Shown in pieces: positions 49,245 to 58,301 of a DNA stretch of 64,000 nt. Made by a program: the position numbers and the translations under genes. Source of the stretch: Streptomyces sp. CB01249 (lineage in GTDB: Bacteria; Actinomycetota; Actinomycetes; Streptomycetales; Streptomycetaceae). Numbering within the stretch: position 1 is the first letter of the stretch; the number at the start of each line of letters is the position of its first letter. The DNA lies in the NCBI RefSeq assembly GCF_001905735.1, contig NZ_LISW01000009.1, positions 245,263 through 309,262 on the forward strand, given 5' to 3'. The notes below the pieces were generated by a model, which saw nothing but the letters and a program-made list of their open reading frames with translations, was not told the origin of the DNA and did no database searches.

Positions 49245-50483
49245 TCACGCGGGGCGCCGGAGCACCAGGGCCGCGTTCGAGCCCATGAGGCCGCGGCTGA
49301 GCACGAGCGCGGTGCGCAGTTCGGCGGGACGGGCCCGTTCGGTGACGACGTCGAGGTCGTGGCAGACCTCGAAGACGTTGGGCGTGGGCGGGACGAGGCC
49401 GTTCTCCATGGCCAGGACGGCCGCCGCCGCGTCCAGCACCGGACCCCCGCAGTAGGCCCGGCCGATGCCGGTCTTGGGGGCGGTCACCGGGACGCGCCGG
49501 CTGTGCGGGCCGAGCGCGTCGGCCAGCGCCAGTGCCTCGGCCCGGTCGGCGGCCGGCGAGCCGAGCGCGTCCGCGAAGACGACGTCGACCTCGTCGGGGG
49601 CGCAGCCGGCTTCCCGCAGCGCGCCCTCGATGGCGTGGGCGAGGCCCTCCCGGGACTCCTCCCAGTGGGCGGCCGTGGTGAAGGTCGCGGCGTGACCCGC
49701 GATCTCCGCCCGGATCCGGGCACCGCGCTCGCGGGCCGACTCCTCCTCCTCGACCACGAACATCGCCCCGCCCTCGGCGGGCACGAAGCCGCAGGCGTCC
49801 GAGGTGAAGGGGCGGTAGGCGCGCGTCGGGTCCTCGGCCGCGCTCAGGTCGCGGTAGCCGAGCTGGCAGACCACGGAGTACGGCGCGAGCGGGGCCTCCG
49901 CCGCGCCGACCACGACCGCGTCGGTACCGCGCCGCACGGAGCGGTCGGCGTGCGCGAGTGCGTCGAGGCCGCCCGCCTCGTCGCTGGCCACCACCGCGCA
50001 CGGGCCCTTGAAGCCGCCGCGGATGGAGATCTGGCCCGTGCTCGCCGCGTAGAACCAGGCGATCGACTGGTAGGGGCCGACATATGTGGAGCCCTGGCCC
50101 CACAGCCGCTGCAGTTCGCGCTGGCCGAACTCGCCGCCGCCGGAACCGGCCGCGGTGACCACGCCGACGCCGAACGGCCGGTCCTCGTAGTCGGCGCGGC
50201 CGAGCCTGGCGTCGTCCAGCGCCATGTCCGCGGCGGCCATCGCGAAGTGCGTGAACCTGTCGGTCTGGACGAGGTAGCGCTCCTCGATGAGCGCGACCGG
50301 GTCGAAGCCGCGGACCTCGCCGGCGATGTGCAGCGGCAGGTCCTCGCACCCTTCGCGGGTGACCTTGTCCAGGACGCTCATGCCTTCCTGGGTGCGCTTC
50401 CAGAAGGCTTCGGTGCTGGTGCCGTTGGGGGCGACGACGCCGATGCCGGTGACAACGGTGCGCCGGGCCTTGGGGGTGCTCAT
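49245..50483 (-). CDS. whiE-IV: Spore-pigment chain-length factor, KS-beta (whiE ORF IV)
   Basis: A 412-residue ketosynthase-like protein: RRTVVTGIGVVAPNGTSTEAFWKRTQEG at the N-terminus, and GFKGPCAVVASDEAGGLDALAHAD where KS-alpha has the catalytic Cys. It lacks the Cys and so is the chain-length factor, which forms a heterodimer with KS-alpha and sets chain length. Most chain-length factors have Gln at the Cys position (EQAGG); here it is Glu (DEAGG). ATG 50483 shares one base with the TGA of KS-alpha, so they are coupled, as expected for a 1:1 dimer. Confidence 0.95.
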   Translation of the reverse strand: MSTPKARRTVVTGIGVVAPNGTSTEAFWKRTQEGMSVLDKVTREGCEDLPLHIAGEVRGFDPVALIEERYLVQTDRFTHFAMAAADMALDDARLGRADYEDRPFGVGVVTAAGSGGGEFGQRELQRLWGQGSTYVGPYQSIAWFYAASTGQISIRGGFKGPCAVVASDEAGGLDALAHADRSVRRGTDAVVVGAAEAPLAPYSVVCQLGYRDLSAAEDPTRAYRPFTSDACGFVPAEGGAMFVVEEEESARERGARIRAEIAGHAATFTTAAHWEESREGLAHAIEGALREAGCAPDEVDVVFADALGSPAADRAEALALADALGPHSRRVPVTAPKTGIGRAYCGGPVLDAAAAVLAMENGLVPPTPNVFEVCHDLDVVTERARPAELRTALVLSRGLMGSNAALVLRRPA

Positions 50484-51742
50484 CAGGTCCTCCCTCGGGT
50501 CAGGGCCACCGCGGACTGGAAGCCGCCGAAGCCGCTGCCGACCGAGAGGACGCTGCGCAGCTTCAGGGGGCGGGCGGTGCGCGGCACGTAGTCGAGGTCG
50601 CACTCCGGGTCCGGGGACTCGTAGTTGGCCGTCGGCGGCACCGTCTGGTTGACCAGGGCCAGGACGCAGGCGGCGATCTCGATCGCCCCGATCGCGCCGA
50701 GGGAGTGGCCCACCATCGACTTGATGGAGCTCATCGGCACCTTGTGGGCGTGCGCGCCGAGGGCCCGTTTGACGGCGGCGGTCTCGTGCCGGTCGTTCTG
50801 CTTGGTGCCCGAGCCGTGCGCGTTGACGTAGTCGATGTCCTGCGGGGAGATCCGGCCGTGGCCGAGTGCGTGGTTGATGGCCTCGGCCATCTCCAGGCCC
50901 TCGGGGGTGAGCCCGGTCATGTGGTACGCGTTGCCGAAGGTCGCGTAGCCCGCGATCTCGCAGTAGACCGTCGCCCCGCGGGCCCGGGCGTGTTCCAGTT
51001 CCTCCAGGACGAGTACGGCTCCGCCCTCGCCCATGACGAAGCCGTCGCGGCGTGCGTCGAAGGGGCGGGAGGCGTGTTCCGCGTCGTCGTTGTTGGGGGA
51101 GGTCGCCTTGATCGCGTCGAAGCAGGCCACGGTGATCGGGGTGATCGGCGAGTCCGACGCACCGGCTATGCAGACGTCGACCCGGCCCTCCTCGATGGAG
51201 TGGAAGGCGTAGCCGATGGCGTCCAGGCCCGAGGTGCAGCCGGTGGAGACGGTCTGCACGGGGCCGTGCGCGCCGACCTGTTCGGCGACGGCGGACGCCA
51301 GCGAACTGGGCGAGAAGGCGCGTTCCAGATGGGCGCCGGCCCTGCGGTGGTCCACGTCCCAGCGCGCGCCCTTCTCGCTGACGGCGACGTAGTCGTGCTC
51401 CAGGCGGGTGGTGCCGCCGACCGCGGTGCCGAGGGAGACCCCCATCCGCCAGGGGTCGGTGCGCTCCGGGTCCAGTCCGGCGTCGGCCAGCGCCTCGCGG
51501 GCGGCGACCATCGCGAACTGCACATAGCGGTCCGCGCGGGCGGTGTCCTCGTCGTCCAGGCCGTGGGCAGCCGGGTCGAAGTCGCACTCGGCGGCGATCC
51601 GGGAGCGGAAGCCCGCCGGGTCGAAGAGGGTGATGCCCCGGGTCGCGGTGCGGCCGTTGGAGAGCAGGTCCCAGAAGGCCGGGGCTCCGATGCCGCCCGG
51701 GGCGACGACGCCGACCCCGGTGACCGCCACGCGCCGGGTCAT
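50483..51742 (-). CDS. whiE-III: Spore-pigment ketosynthase KS-alpha (whiE ORF III)
   Basis: A 419-residue beta-ketoacyl synthase. Active-site Cys in VQTVSTGCTSGLDAIG, His in VNAHGSGTKQNDRHETAAVKRAL and SSIKSMVGHSLGAIGAIE. It condenses malonyl units on the ACP together with the chain-length factor. ATG 51742 overlaps the stop of ORF II (ATGA). Confidence 0.96.
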   Translation of the reverse strand: MTRRVAVTGVGVVAPGGIGAPAFWDLLSNGRTATRGITLFDPAGFRSRIAAECDFDPAAHGLDDEDTARADRYVQFAMVAAREALADAGLDPERTDPWRMGVSLGTAVGGTTRLEHDYVAVSEKGARWDVDHRRAGAHLERAFSPSSLASAVAEQVGAHGPVQTVSTGCTSGLDAIGYAFHSIEEGRVDVCIAGASDSPITPITVACFDAIKATSPNNDDAEHASRPFDARRDGFVMGEGGAVLVLEELEHARARGATVYCEIAGYATFGNAYHMTGLTPEGLEMAEAINHALGHGRISPQDIDYVNAHGSGTKQNDRHETAAVKRALGAHAHKVPMSSIKSMVGHSLGAIGAIEIAACVLALVNQTVPPTANYESPDPECDLDYVPRTARPLKLRSVLSVGSGFGGFQSAVALTRGRT

Positions 51743-52173
51743 GACGCGGCCTCGGTTCGTTCTGGCGGGGCACCCCGCTCGGCGGTCTCGGTCACCTCGG
51801 TGTCGACGTGGCCGAGTTCGGGGCGGGGGGCGAGCGGGCCGAGGTGGAAGACCATGCGGGCCTCGGTGTCGCCGACGTTCCGGAAGCGGTGGCGGACGTG
51901 CGGGGGGATCAGCAGGCCCTGGTCGGGGCGCATGGTGTGCGTCTCCCCGTCGAGGTCGACCTCCAGGTGCCCCTGCACGACGTACACGAACTCCTCGGAG
52001 TACGGGTGGTAGTGCTCGCCGATGCGGTCGCCGGGGTCGACGAGGGCGAGGCCCATGAAGCCGCTGGTGGCGCCCACCGCGGTGGGGGTGAGCAGGGCGC
52101 GCAGGTCGCCTCCGCGCCTGGTGTTGGGCTGGGTCTCACTGAGGTCCACGATGCGTGGCCGGTGGGTGGTCAT
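51739..52173 (-). CDS. whiE-II: Spore-pigment cluster cupin protein (whiE ORF II)
   Basis: A 144-residue single-domain cupin: GFMGLALVDPGDRIGEHYHPYSEEFVYVVQGHLEVDLDGETHTMRPDQGLLIPPHVRHRFRNVGD. The His, Glu and second His (HYH...E; VRH) suit a metal site. In the whiE family this small cupin is needed for correct pigment; its reaction is not settled. ATG 52173 is chosen. Its 3' end overlaps KS-alpha. Confidence 0.93.
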   Translation of the reverse strand: MTTHRPRIVDLSETQPNTRRGGDLRALLTPTAVGATSGFMGLALVDPGDRIGEHYHPYSEEFVYVVQGHLEVDLDGETHTMRPDQGLLIPPHVRHRFRNVGDTEARMVFHLGPLAPRPELGHVDTEVTETAERGAPPERTEAAS

Positions 52174-52246
52174 CTCTGCTTCTCCTCCTGGGCGCAGGGC
52201 GCGTGGGGTGACGGGTCGGGCGAGGGCCCGGGTGCCGGAGCGCGGT

Positions 52247-53368
52247 TCAGGACTCCGCGGCGCGCCGGTCGGTGATCAGCCGCATCTCGGACCGGGCGAG
52301 GAAGCGCGCGGCGTCCTCGTCGGTGGCGGGGACGGGGTTCGCCTCGCCGTCGAGGAGGCGGGCCAGGCGGGCCGCCTTGCCGGGGCCGTGGATGCCGAGG
52401 GCCTGGGCGGGCTGCGCGTCGAGCGGGCCGTCCGCTTCCAGGAGGCGTACGACGACGTCGTCGCGCTGGAAGATGGTGCTGCTGTCGATGGGGCTGCCGG
52501 TGTCGTCGGCGGCCTCCTCGTCGTGGCCGGCCAGGAGACGGGCCAGGGCCATGCCGCAGCCCTCCTTCGCCTGGTAGAACACGGCGTGCCGGCGCAGGCT
52601 CTCGGGGGCGTGGCGGCCGGCCGAGACGTGGTGCACGGTGGGCAGCGCCGCGCGGGTGAAGAACATCCGGGCGGAGTCGGGGTCGGCGAGGTCCCGGTCC
52701 TGTTCGAGGTAGGGGTTGATGGCCTCCTCGACGGCGCGGATCTCGGGCTGGCGGGAGACGTGCCGCAGCGCGGCCATCAGGTCGCCCTCGACCTCGACGG
52801 CGCGCACGACGCGGTTGCCGTGCATGAAGAGCGAGGTGCGGCGCAGCCGGGTGTGGTCGTCCACGCGGGAGCGGGGCGACTCGTAGTCGGCGAGGAGCTT
52901 GGCGACGATGTCCTCGGTGCCGGGCTTCACGGTGAAGGTGAGCGCGTGGCGCACGACACCGTCACCGAGGCGCGGCGAGGTCTGGAGGCTGCCCTTGACC
53001 GGGTCGGGGACGGCCTCGAAGCCCTTGCCGGTCTCGCGCAGCACGCTGAACCGCAGCGACCTGGTGTCGCGTACGCAGCTGTGCAGGGGCTGCACGGTGG
53101 CGACGTGCTCCTCGCTGTTCACCCAGGCGAGGAAGGGCGGGGCGCTCTCCCACTCGCTGGTGATCAGCCACTGCGAGGGGTTCTCGATGGACTGGCACAG
53201 CTGGTCGCTGATGTGGCCCGGGATGGACGCGACCTGGTTGCGCATGTGCTCGTACGCCTCCAGGAACTGCTTCTGGGCGCCGTCGTGCAGGTCCAGCAGC
53301 AGCACGACGCGCAGCCGGGATCCGTCGAAGGCGGACTGTGAGATCCGTTCCGAGAGGGTGGTGGTCAT
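52247..53368 (-). CDS. whiE-I: SchA/CurD-like protein (whiE ORF I)
   Basis: A 373-residue protein of the SchA/CurD family, apparently of antibiotic-monooxygenase-like (dimeric alpha/beta) repeats: RLRVVLLLDLHDGAQKQFLEAYEHMRNQVASIPGHISDQLCQSIENPSQWLITSEWES and later VVRHALTFTVKPGTEDIVAKLLADYESP. It is the first gene of the pigment operon. Its exact reaction is unknown. GAAGGAG precedes ATG 53368. Confidence 0.92.
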   Translation of the reverse strand: MTTTLSERISQSAFDGSRLRVVLLLDLHDGAQKQFLEAYEHMRNQVASIPGHISDQLCQSIENPSQWLITSEWESAPPFLAWVNSEEHVATVQPLHSCVRDTRSLRFSVLRETGKGFEAVPDPVKGSLQTSPRLGDGVVRHALTFTVKPGTEDIVAKLLADYESPRSRVDDHTRLRRTSLFMHGNRVVRAVEVEGDLMAALRHVSRQPEIRAVEEAINPYLEQDRDLADPDSARMFFTRAALPTVHHVSAGRHAPESLRRHAVFYQAKEGCGMALARLLAGHDEEAADDTGSPIDSSTIFQRDDVVVRLLEADGPLDAQPAQALGIHGPGKAARLARLLDGEANPVPATDEDAARFLARSEMRLITDRRAAES

Positions 53369-53563
53369 CTGGCGAACTCCTTCGACGGTGGGAGGCAGGA
53401 ATGCGGGGAGACCCGGCCGTCTCCGTGACCGATCGTGAAACGCTGGTCCGCCCGACGCGAGATTTATGAACCGTTCAGGTGAGCAGGCGTCCGAAGGGCT
53501 CCGACCGGCTCCGGCCCGGGCATGGAACAGAGCATCTGTACGGCGTCGGAGCTGGAGCAACTG
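53369..53563. promoter_or_regulatory. Divergent whiE promoter region
   Basis: The 195 bases separate whiE-I (minus) from whiE-VIII (plus). In S. coelicolor the equivalent region holds two divergent, sporulation-timed promoters, the hydroxylase one depending on SigF. I could not assign a clear promoter here. Confidence 0.5.
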
Positions 53564-55192
53564 ATGAACGAGAACGTCGACCTCCATGTACCGGTCCTCA
53601 TCGTGGGCGGTTCGCTGGTGGGTCTGTCCGCGTCCCTTTTCCTCGGCCGGCTCGGCGTCGAGCACCTGCTGGTCGAGAAGCACGCCGCCACGTCGACGCA
53701 TCCGCGTGGCCGGGGCAACAACGTCCGCACGATGGAGGTGTTCCGCCGTGCGGGTGTCGAGCAGGAGATCCGGGCGGCCGCTTCGGTGCTGGCGGACAAC
53801 CACGGCATCCTCCAGGCGGGCTCGCTGACCGGTGAGGACCAGGAGTGGCTGTTCAAGGAGATCGACCCGGGCGGCGCGCTGGCCCGGTTCAGCCCGACGG
53901 GCTGGTGCCTGTGCAGCCAGAACGACCTGGAGCCGGTCCTGCTGGAGCGGGCCCGGGAGCAGGGCGGTGACCTGCGCTTCTCCACGGAGATGATGTCGTT
54001 TGACCCGGATGCCTCGGGCGTGACGGCGACCCTGAAGAACCGGGAGACCGGTGAGCACACGACGGTGCGGGCGGACTACCTGATCGCGGCGGACGGGCCG
54101 CGCAGCCCGGTCCGTGAGCAGCTGCGCATCGGCCAGTCGGGGACCGGCGACCTGTTCCACAACGTGAGCGTCACCTTCCGCTCGCGCGGGCTGGCGGAGG
54201 TGCTGGGCGACCGGCGCTTCATCGTGTGCTACCTGACGAACCCGGAGGCGGAGGGCGCGCTGCTGCCGGTGGACAACGAGGTGGAGTGGGTGTTCCACGC
54301 GCCGTGGCAGCCGGAGCGGGGCGAGACGCTGGAGGACTTCACGGACGAGCGGTGCGCCCGCCACATCCGTACCGCCGTCGGCGCGCCGGACATCGATGTG
54401 GAGATCACCGGCAAGGCGCCGTGGCACGCGGCGGAGCGGGTGGCCGAGCGGTATGCGCGGGGGCGGGTGTTCCTGGCCGGTGACTCGGCGCACGAGATGT
54501 CGCCGACCGGCGCCTTCGGCTCGAACACCGGCATCCAGGACGCGCACAACCTGGCGTGGAAGCTGGCCGCGGTGCTGCGGGGCGAGGCGGGCCGGGGGCT
54601 GCTGGAGACGTACGGTCAGGAGCGGCTGCCGGTGGCCCGGGCGACGAGTGAGCGCGCGTCGGCGCGGTCCGAGGAGCACAACCACCCCGGCTACGCTCCC
54701 CCGCCCTCGGTGGGCGGCGGGAAGCGGGGCGGGATGCTGAACGTGGCGCTGGGCTACCGGTACACGGCGGGCGCGGTGCTCGGTGTGGCGCCGGACGCGC
54801 CGGTGGTCCCGGAGGGGATGCGGCTGACGGGCGAGCCGGGCAGCCGGGCGCCCCATCTCTGGGTGCGCCGGGCCGGGGAGCGGATCTCGACCCTGGATCT
54901 GTACGAGCGGTCGTTCGTCCTGCTGACGGACGGGGCGGACACGGTGTGGCGGCGGGCCGCGGCCCGGGTGGCCGACCGGCTGGGGGTGCGGCTGGACGCG
55001 TTCGGCATCGGTGCGGGCGCCGAGCTGGAGCCGGAGGACGGGGCGGACTGGGCCGAGGCGCACGGGACGGACCGGGAGGGCGCGGTCCTGGTGCGCCCCG
55101 ACGGCTTCGTCGCCTGGCGTACGGAGTCGGGCTCCGAGGACGCCGAGTCGACGCTGCACGACGTCCTGGTGGCGCTCCTGCACCGTGACTGA
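53564..55192 (+). CDS. whiE-VIII: Spore-pigment FAD-dependent hydroxylase (whiE ORF VIII)
   Basis: A 542-residue aromatic hydroxylase of the PheA/TfdB class: VPVLIVGGSLVGLSASLFLGRLGV (FAD dinucleotide site), DYLIAADGPRSPVREQLRI, and RVFLAGDSAHEMSPTGAFGSNTGIQDAHNLAWKL. C-terminal thioredoxin-like domain near the end. It hydroxylates the polyketide late in pigment synthesis. ATG 53564 follows GGAGC; ATG 53522 in the same frame lacks a ribosome binding site. Divergent from whiE-I, as in known whiE clusters. Confidence 0.93.
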   Translation: MNENVDLHVPVLIVGGSLVGLSASLFLGRLGVEHLLVEKHAATSTHPRGRGNNVRTMEVFRRAGVEQEIRAAASVLADNHGILQAGSLTGEDQEWLFKEIDPGGALARFSPTGWCLCSQNDLEPVLLERAREQGGDLRFSTEMMSFDPDASGVTATLKNRETGEHTTVRADYLIAADGPRSPVREQLRIGQSGTGDLFHNVSVTFRSRGLAEVLGDRRFIVCYLTNPEAEGALLPVDNEVEWVFHAPWQPERGETLEDFTDERCARHIRTAVGAPDIDVEITGKAPWHAAERVAERYARGRVFLAGDSAHEMSPTGAFGSNTGIQDAHNLAWKLAAVLRGEAGRGLLETYGQERLPVARATSERASARSEEHNHPGYAPPPSVGGGKRGGMLNVALGYRYTAGAVLGVAPDAPVVPEGMRLTGEPGSRAPHLWVRRAGERISTLDLYERSFVLLTDGADTVWRRAAARVADRLGVRLDAFGIGAGAELEPEDGADWAEAHGTDREGAVLVRPDGFVAWRTESGSEDAESTLHDVLVALLHRD

Positions 55193-55211
55193 CGTGCTGT
55201 CAGCTCGGTGA

Positions 55212-56732
55212 TCAGATGCCGAACGACCGGAGGGCGGTGAGGAATTCCTCCGGTCGTTCGGTGTGTACGAGATGGCCCGCGTCGATGGTGACGAACTCCG
55301 CGCCGGGAATGGCGCGGGCCATCCGGGCCAGGTCCTCCTGGGCGATCTGGCTCCGCGGGCCCCCGCCGACGACGAGGGTGGGGGCGGTGATCTCGCCCAG
55401 GAGTTCGCGGCCGGCCGGGTCCGGTTCGTTCAGCTGGGCGTCGATGGCGGGCACGAGCGGCCAGTCGAAGTCCAGCTTCTCGTCGGGCCGTTGGGGCACC
55501 GGGCGGGGCGGGTCGAGCGGGATGAGCGGGGGCGCCTCCTCAAGGACGAGGCGGCCGATCAGCCCCGGGTGGCGCTCGGCGAGCAGACAGGCGGCGGCTC
55601 CGCCCATGGAGTGTCCGACGACGGTGGCGCCGGCGAGGTTGCGGGCCTCCAGGAAGCCGTGCAGGTCGTCGCGGAACAGCTCGAAGCTGTAGCGGCCGGG
55701 CCAGTCGCTCAGCCCGTGGCCCCGGAAGTCGAAGGCGTACACCCGGTGGGTGGCGGCCAGCCGGGCGGCGACGACAGCCCAGTCGCCGCTGTTGCCGCAG
55801 CGGCCGTGGGCCAGGACGACCGGTGGTGCGGCCGGGTCGCCCCACACCCGGTACGCGAGCCGCGTGCCGCCTGCCCGGACGCTGTGCACCTCCGGATCGA
55901 GGAACGCCTCGACGGTACGGGCGAACGCGCCCGCGTCGTCGATCCACGGGAAGTGCGCGGCGCCGCGCTGCACGGCGAACTCGGCGTGCGGGAAGAGCGC
56001 GGCCAGTTCGGCGGCCCGGTCGGGGGTCAGGACGGTGTCGTACTCACCGGCCAGCACGAGGACCGGCGCCTGCAGCGTGCGCAGGGCGGGGACCGTCGCG
56101 GCCGGGTCGAAGGCACCTTCACCGGCGTACCGGGCGGCGGCCTCGGCGTTGATCTGCGCGGGTGAGGCGGCGGCGTGCTCCTGGGCGGCGGCGTCCCAGC
56201 GCCCGTACAGGAACGGCCTTGTCCTGGCGCGGAGTTCGCCGGTCATCCGGCCCGCCCAGATCTCTTCCAGGGCGGCGAGCGCGTCCTCGTACCAGGGTTC
56301 CGAGGCGCGCAGGGCGGCCACCTCGCGGGCGTCACCCACGGCGGCGGGGAGGCCGGCGGCCTGCGTGGTGGGGGTGACGAGGACCAGGTTGCGCAGCCGG
56401 TGCGGATGGCGGGCGGCGTAGAGCGCGGCGAGTTCGGCGGCCGCGGAGTGGGCGAGGAGGTCGACGCGTTCGAGGCCGAGGTGGGCGCGCAGGGCCTCGA
56501 CGTCCTCGGTCTGCCGGTCGCAGCGGTAGGTGGCGGGGTCGTCGGGGGCGGCGGAGTCGCCGGTGCCCCGGAGGTCGAGGAGGACCAGCTGCCGGCGGTC
56601 CGCGAGCCCGCCGAGGGTGCCGAGGTAGGCGCTCGCCCGCATGGCACCGCCGGGCAGGCAGATCAGCGGTGTCCCCTCCCCCACGAGGTGATAGGCGAGC
56701 TCGGTTCCGTCGTACGTGTGGAAGGTCGGCAT
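55212..56732 (-). CDS. Tandem alpha/beta-hydrolase fusion protein
   Basis: A 506-residue protein made of two alpha/beta-hydrolase domains. Domain 1 (about 1-265): HLVGEGTPLICLPGGAMRASAYLG, nucleophile elbow DLLAHSAAAELAALYAARHP, a non-canonical A-H-S-A-A; its His is probably in GAAHFPWID. Domain 2 (about 270-506): GDPAAPPVVLAHGRCGNSGDWAVVAA, elbow VVGHSMGGAAACLLAERHP (canonical GHSMG), His in DAGHLVHTERPEEF. ATG 56732 follows GGATGGGGGC. The substrate is unknown; the fusion suggests two linked hydrolytic steps or one regulatory domain. Confidence 0.88.
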   Translation of the reverse strand: MPTFHTYDGTELAYHLVGEGTPLICLPGGAMRASAYLGTLGGLADRRQLVLLDLRGTGDSAAPDDPATYRCDRQTEDVEALRAHLGLERVDLLAHSAAAELAALYAARHPHRLRNLVLVTPTTQAAGLPAAVGDAREVAALRASEPWYEDALAALEEIWAGRMTGELRARTRPFLYGRWDAAAQEHAAASPAQINAEAAARYAGEGAFDPAATVPALRTLQAPVLVLAGEYDTVLTPDRAAELAALFPHAEFAVQRGAAHFPWIDDAGAFARTVEAFLDPEVHSVRAGGTRLAYRVWGDPAAPPVVLAHGRCGNSGDWAVVAARLAATHRVYAFDFRGHGLSDWPGRYSFELFRDDLHGFLEARNLAGATVVGHSMGGAAACLLAERHPGLIGRLVLEEAPPLIPLDPPRPVPQRPDEKLDFDWPLVPAIDAQLNEPDPAGRELLGEITAPTLVVGGGPRSQIAQEDLARMARAIPGAEFVTIDAGHLVHTERPEEFLTALRSFGI

Positions 56733-56862
56733 GCCCCCATCCAAACAGGGCCGTCCGGGTGACGCAGCCGTGTTCGGTACCGGCGTAGCCGGGTCGGAGG
56801 GCGATGTGCGTCACGCCTCTTGCCAGGCGGTGCAAGATCCTGAATTACTGCTCCGGAGGGAA

Positions 56863-56882
56863 ACGACCGAATGATCGGTCGT
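56863..56882. promoter_or_regulatory. Perfect 8+8 palindrome upstream of the PaaK-like gene
   Basis: ACGACCGA (56863-56870), four bases, TCGGTCGT (56875-56882). The ACCGA-N4-TCGGT core resembles operators of TetR-family regulators, including PaaR-type control of phenylacetate genes. It ends 33 bases before the chosen start codon. Confidence 0.7.
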
Positions 56883-56915
56883 CCGCACCATGTGTACGGA
56901 ACGAGGGAGGCCCGC

Positions 56916-58199
56916 GTGACGGCTCGGCTGGATACGGCGGAACGGATGAGCCGCGACGAGTTGGCGGCGCTCCAGCTGGAACGGCTGCGCGCCACGTTGC
57001 GCCACGTTTACGAGAACGTGGCGCACTACCGGGCCGCCTTCGACCGGGCGGGACTGAAGCCGGAGGACTGCCGCTCGCTCGCCGACCTGGCCCGGTTCCC
57101 GTTCACCACCAAGGCGGATCTGCGGGACAACTACCCGTTCGGGATGTTCGCCGTGCCGGAGGACCAGGTCCGCCGCATCCACGCCTCCAGCGGCACGACG
57201 GGCCGCCCGACCGTCGTCGGCTACACCGGGAAGGACCTGGACACCTGGGCCGATGTGGTCGCCCGTGCCATCAGGGCGGCGGGCGGCAGGCCGGGGCAGA
57301 AGATCCATGTGGCGTACGGCTACGGGTTGTTCACCGGTGGTCTCGGGGCGCATTACGGGGCGGAGCGGCTCGGCTGCACGGTGATTCCGGCGTCCGGCGG
57401 CATGACGGCCCGCCAGGTGCAGCTGATCCAGGACTTCCGGCCCGACATCATCATGGTGACGCCCTCGTACATGCTGACCATCCTGGACGAGTTCGAGCGG
57501 CAGGGGGTCGATCCGCGGACGACCTCGCTGAAGACGGGGATCTTCGGGGCGGAGCCGTGGACGGAGGAGATGCGCCGGGAGATCGAGGAGCGGTTCGCGA
57601 TCGACGCCGTCGACATCTACGGCCTGTCCGAGGTGATGGGCCCGGGTGTGGCCCAGGAGTGCGTGGAGACGAAGGACGGGCTGCACATCTGGGAGGACCA
57701 CTTCTATCCGGAGGTGGTCGACCCGATCACGGGCGAGGTGCTGCCCGACGGGGAGCGGGGCGAGCTGGTGTTCACCTCGCTGACCAAGGAGGCCATGCCG
57801 GTCATCCGGTACCGGACGCGGGACCTGACCCGGCTGCTGCCCGGCACGGCCAGGGTGTTCCGGCGGATGGAGAAGGTGACCGGGCGCAGCGACGACCTGG
57901 TGATCCTGCGCGGGGTGAACCTCTTCCCGACGCAGATCGAGGAGATCGTGCTCCGTACCCCGGGGGTGTCGCCGCACTTCCAGCTGCGGCTGACCCGGGA
58001 GGGCCGGCTCGATGTGCTGACGGTGCGGGCGGAGGCCAGGACCGGGGCGACGCCGGAGCAGCGGGCGGCGGCGGCCGCGTCGGTCGCGGCGGCGGTCAAG
58101 GACGGGATCGGGGTGTCGGTGGGCGTCGAGATCGTGGACCCGGAGACGCTGGAGCGGTCGGTGGGCAAGTTCCGGCGGATCGTGGACGAGCGCCCGTAA
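56916..58199 (+). CDS. Phenylacetate-CoA ligase family protein (PaaK-like)
   Basis: A 427-residue AMP-forming ligase: LRHVYENVAHYRAAFDRAGL, P-loop HASSGTTGRPTVVGYT, VAYGYGLFTGGLGAHYGAERLG, FGAEPWTEEMR, DIYGLSEVMGPGVAQEC, VIRYRTRDLT, and GRSDDLVILRGVNLFPTQIE. Length and motifs match PaaK, which activates phenylacetate as CoA thioester. No other paa genes are nearby, so another aryl acid is possible. GTG 56916 follows GGGAGG at six bases; ATG 56871 lies in the palindrome and is unlikely. Confidence 0.92.
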   Translation: MTARLDTAERMSRDELAALQLERLRATLRHVYENVAHYRAAFDRAGLKPEDCRSLADLARFPFTTKADLRDNYPFGMFAVPEDQVRRIHASSGTTGRPTVVGYTGKDLDTWADVVARAIRAAGGRPGQKIHVAYGYGLFTGGLGAHYGAERLGCTVIPASGGMTARQVQLIQDFRPDIIMVTPSYMLTILDEFERQGVDPRTTSLKTGIFGAEPWTEEMRREIEERFAIDAVDIYGLSEVMGPGVAQECVETKDGLHIWEDHFYPEVVDPITGEVLPDGERGELVFTSLTKEAMPVIRYRTRDLTRLLPGTARVFRRMEKVTGRSDDLVILRGVNLFPTQIEEIVLRTPGVSPHFQLRLTREGRLDVLTVRAEARTGATPEQRAAAAASVAAAVKDGIGVSVGVEIVDPETLERSVGKFRRIVDERP

Positions 58200-58301
58200 C
58201 TTCCGCGCAGGCCAATGGGGTTGCTGTGGCAGGATGGGCCGGAATGACCGTCGTCCGCAGGAGGACTCGTGTTCTCCCGCCGAGGGATTGGGGAGCACAC
58301 C

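Noticed and set aside
53522..53563. Upstream ATG 53522 as start of the pigment hydroxylase
   Set aside because: No ribosome binding site; ATG 53564 has one and gives the usual short N-terminus before the FAD site.
56871..56915. ATG 56871 as start of the PaaK-like gene
   Set aside because: It lies in the centre of the operator palindrome and has no suitable ribosome binding site; GTG 56916 follows GGGAGG.
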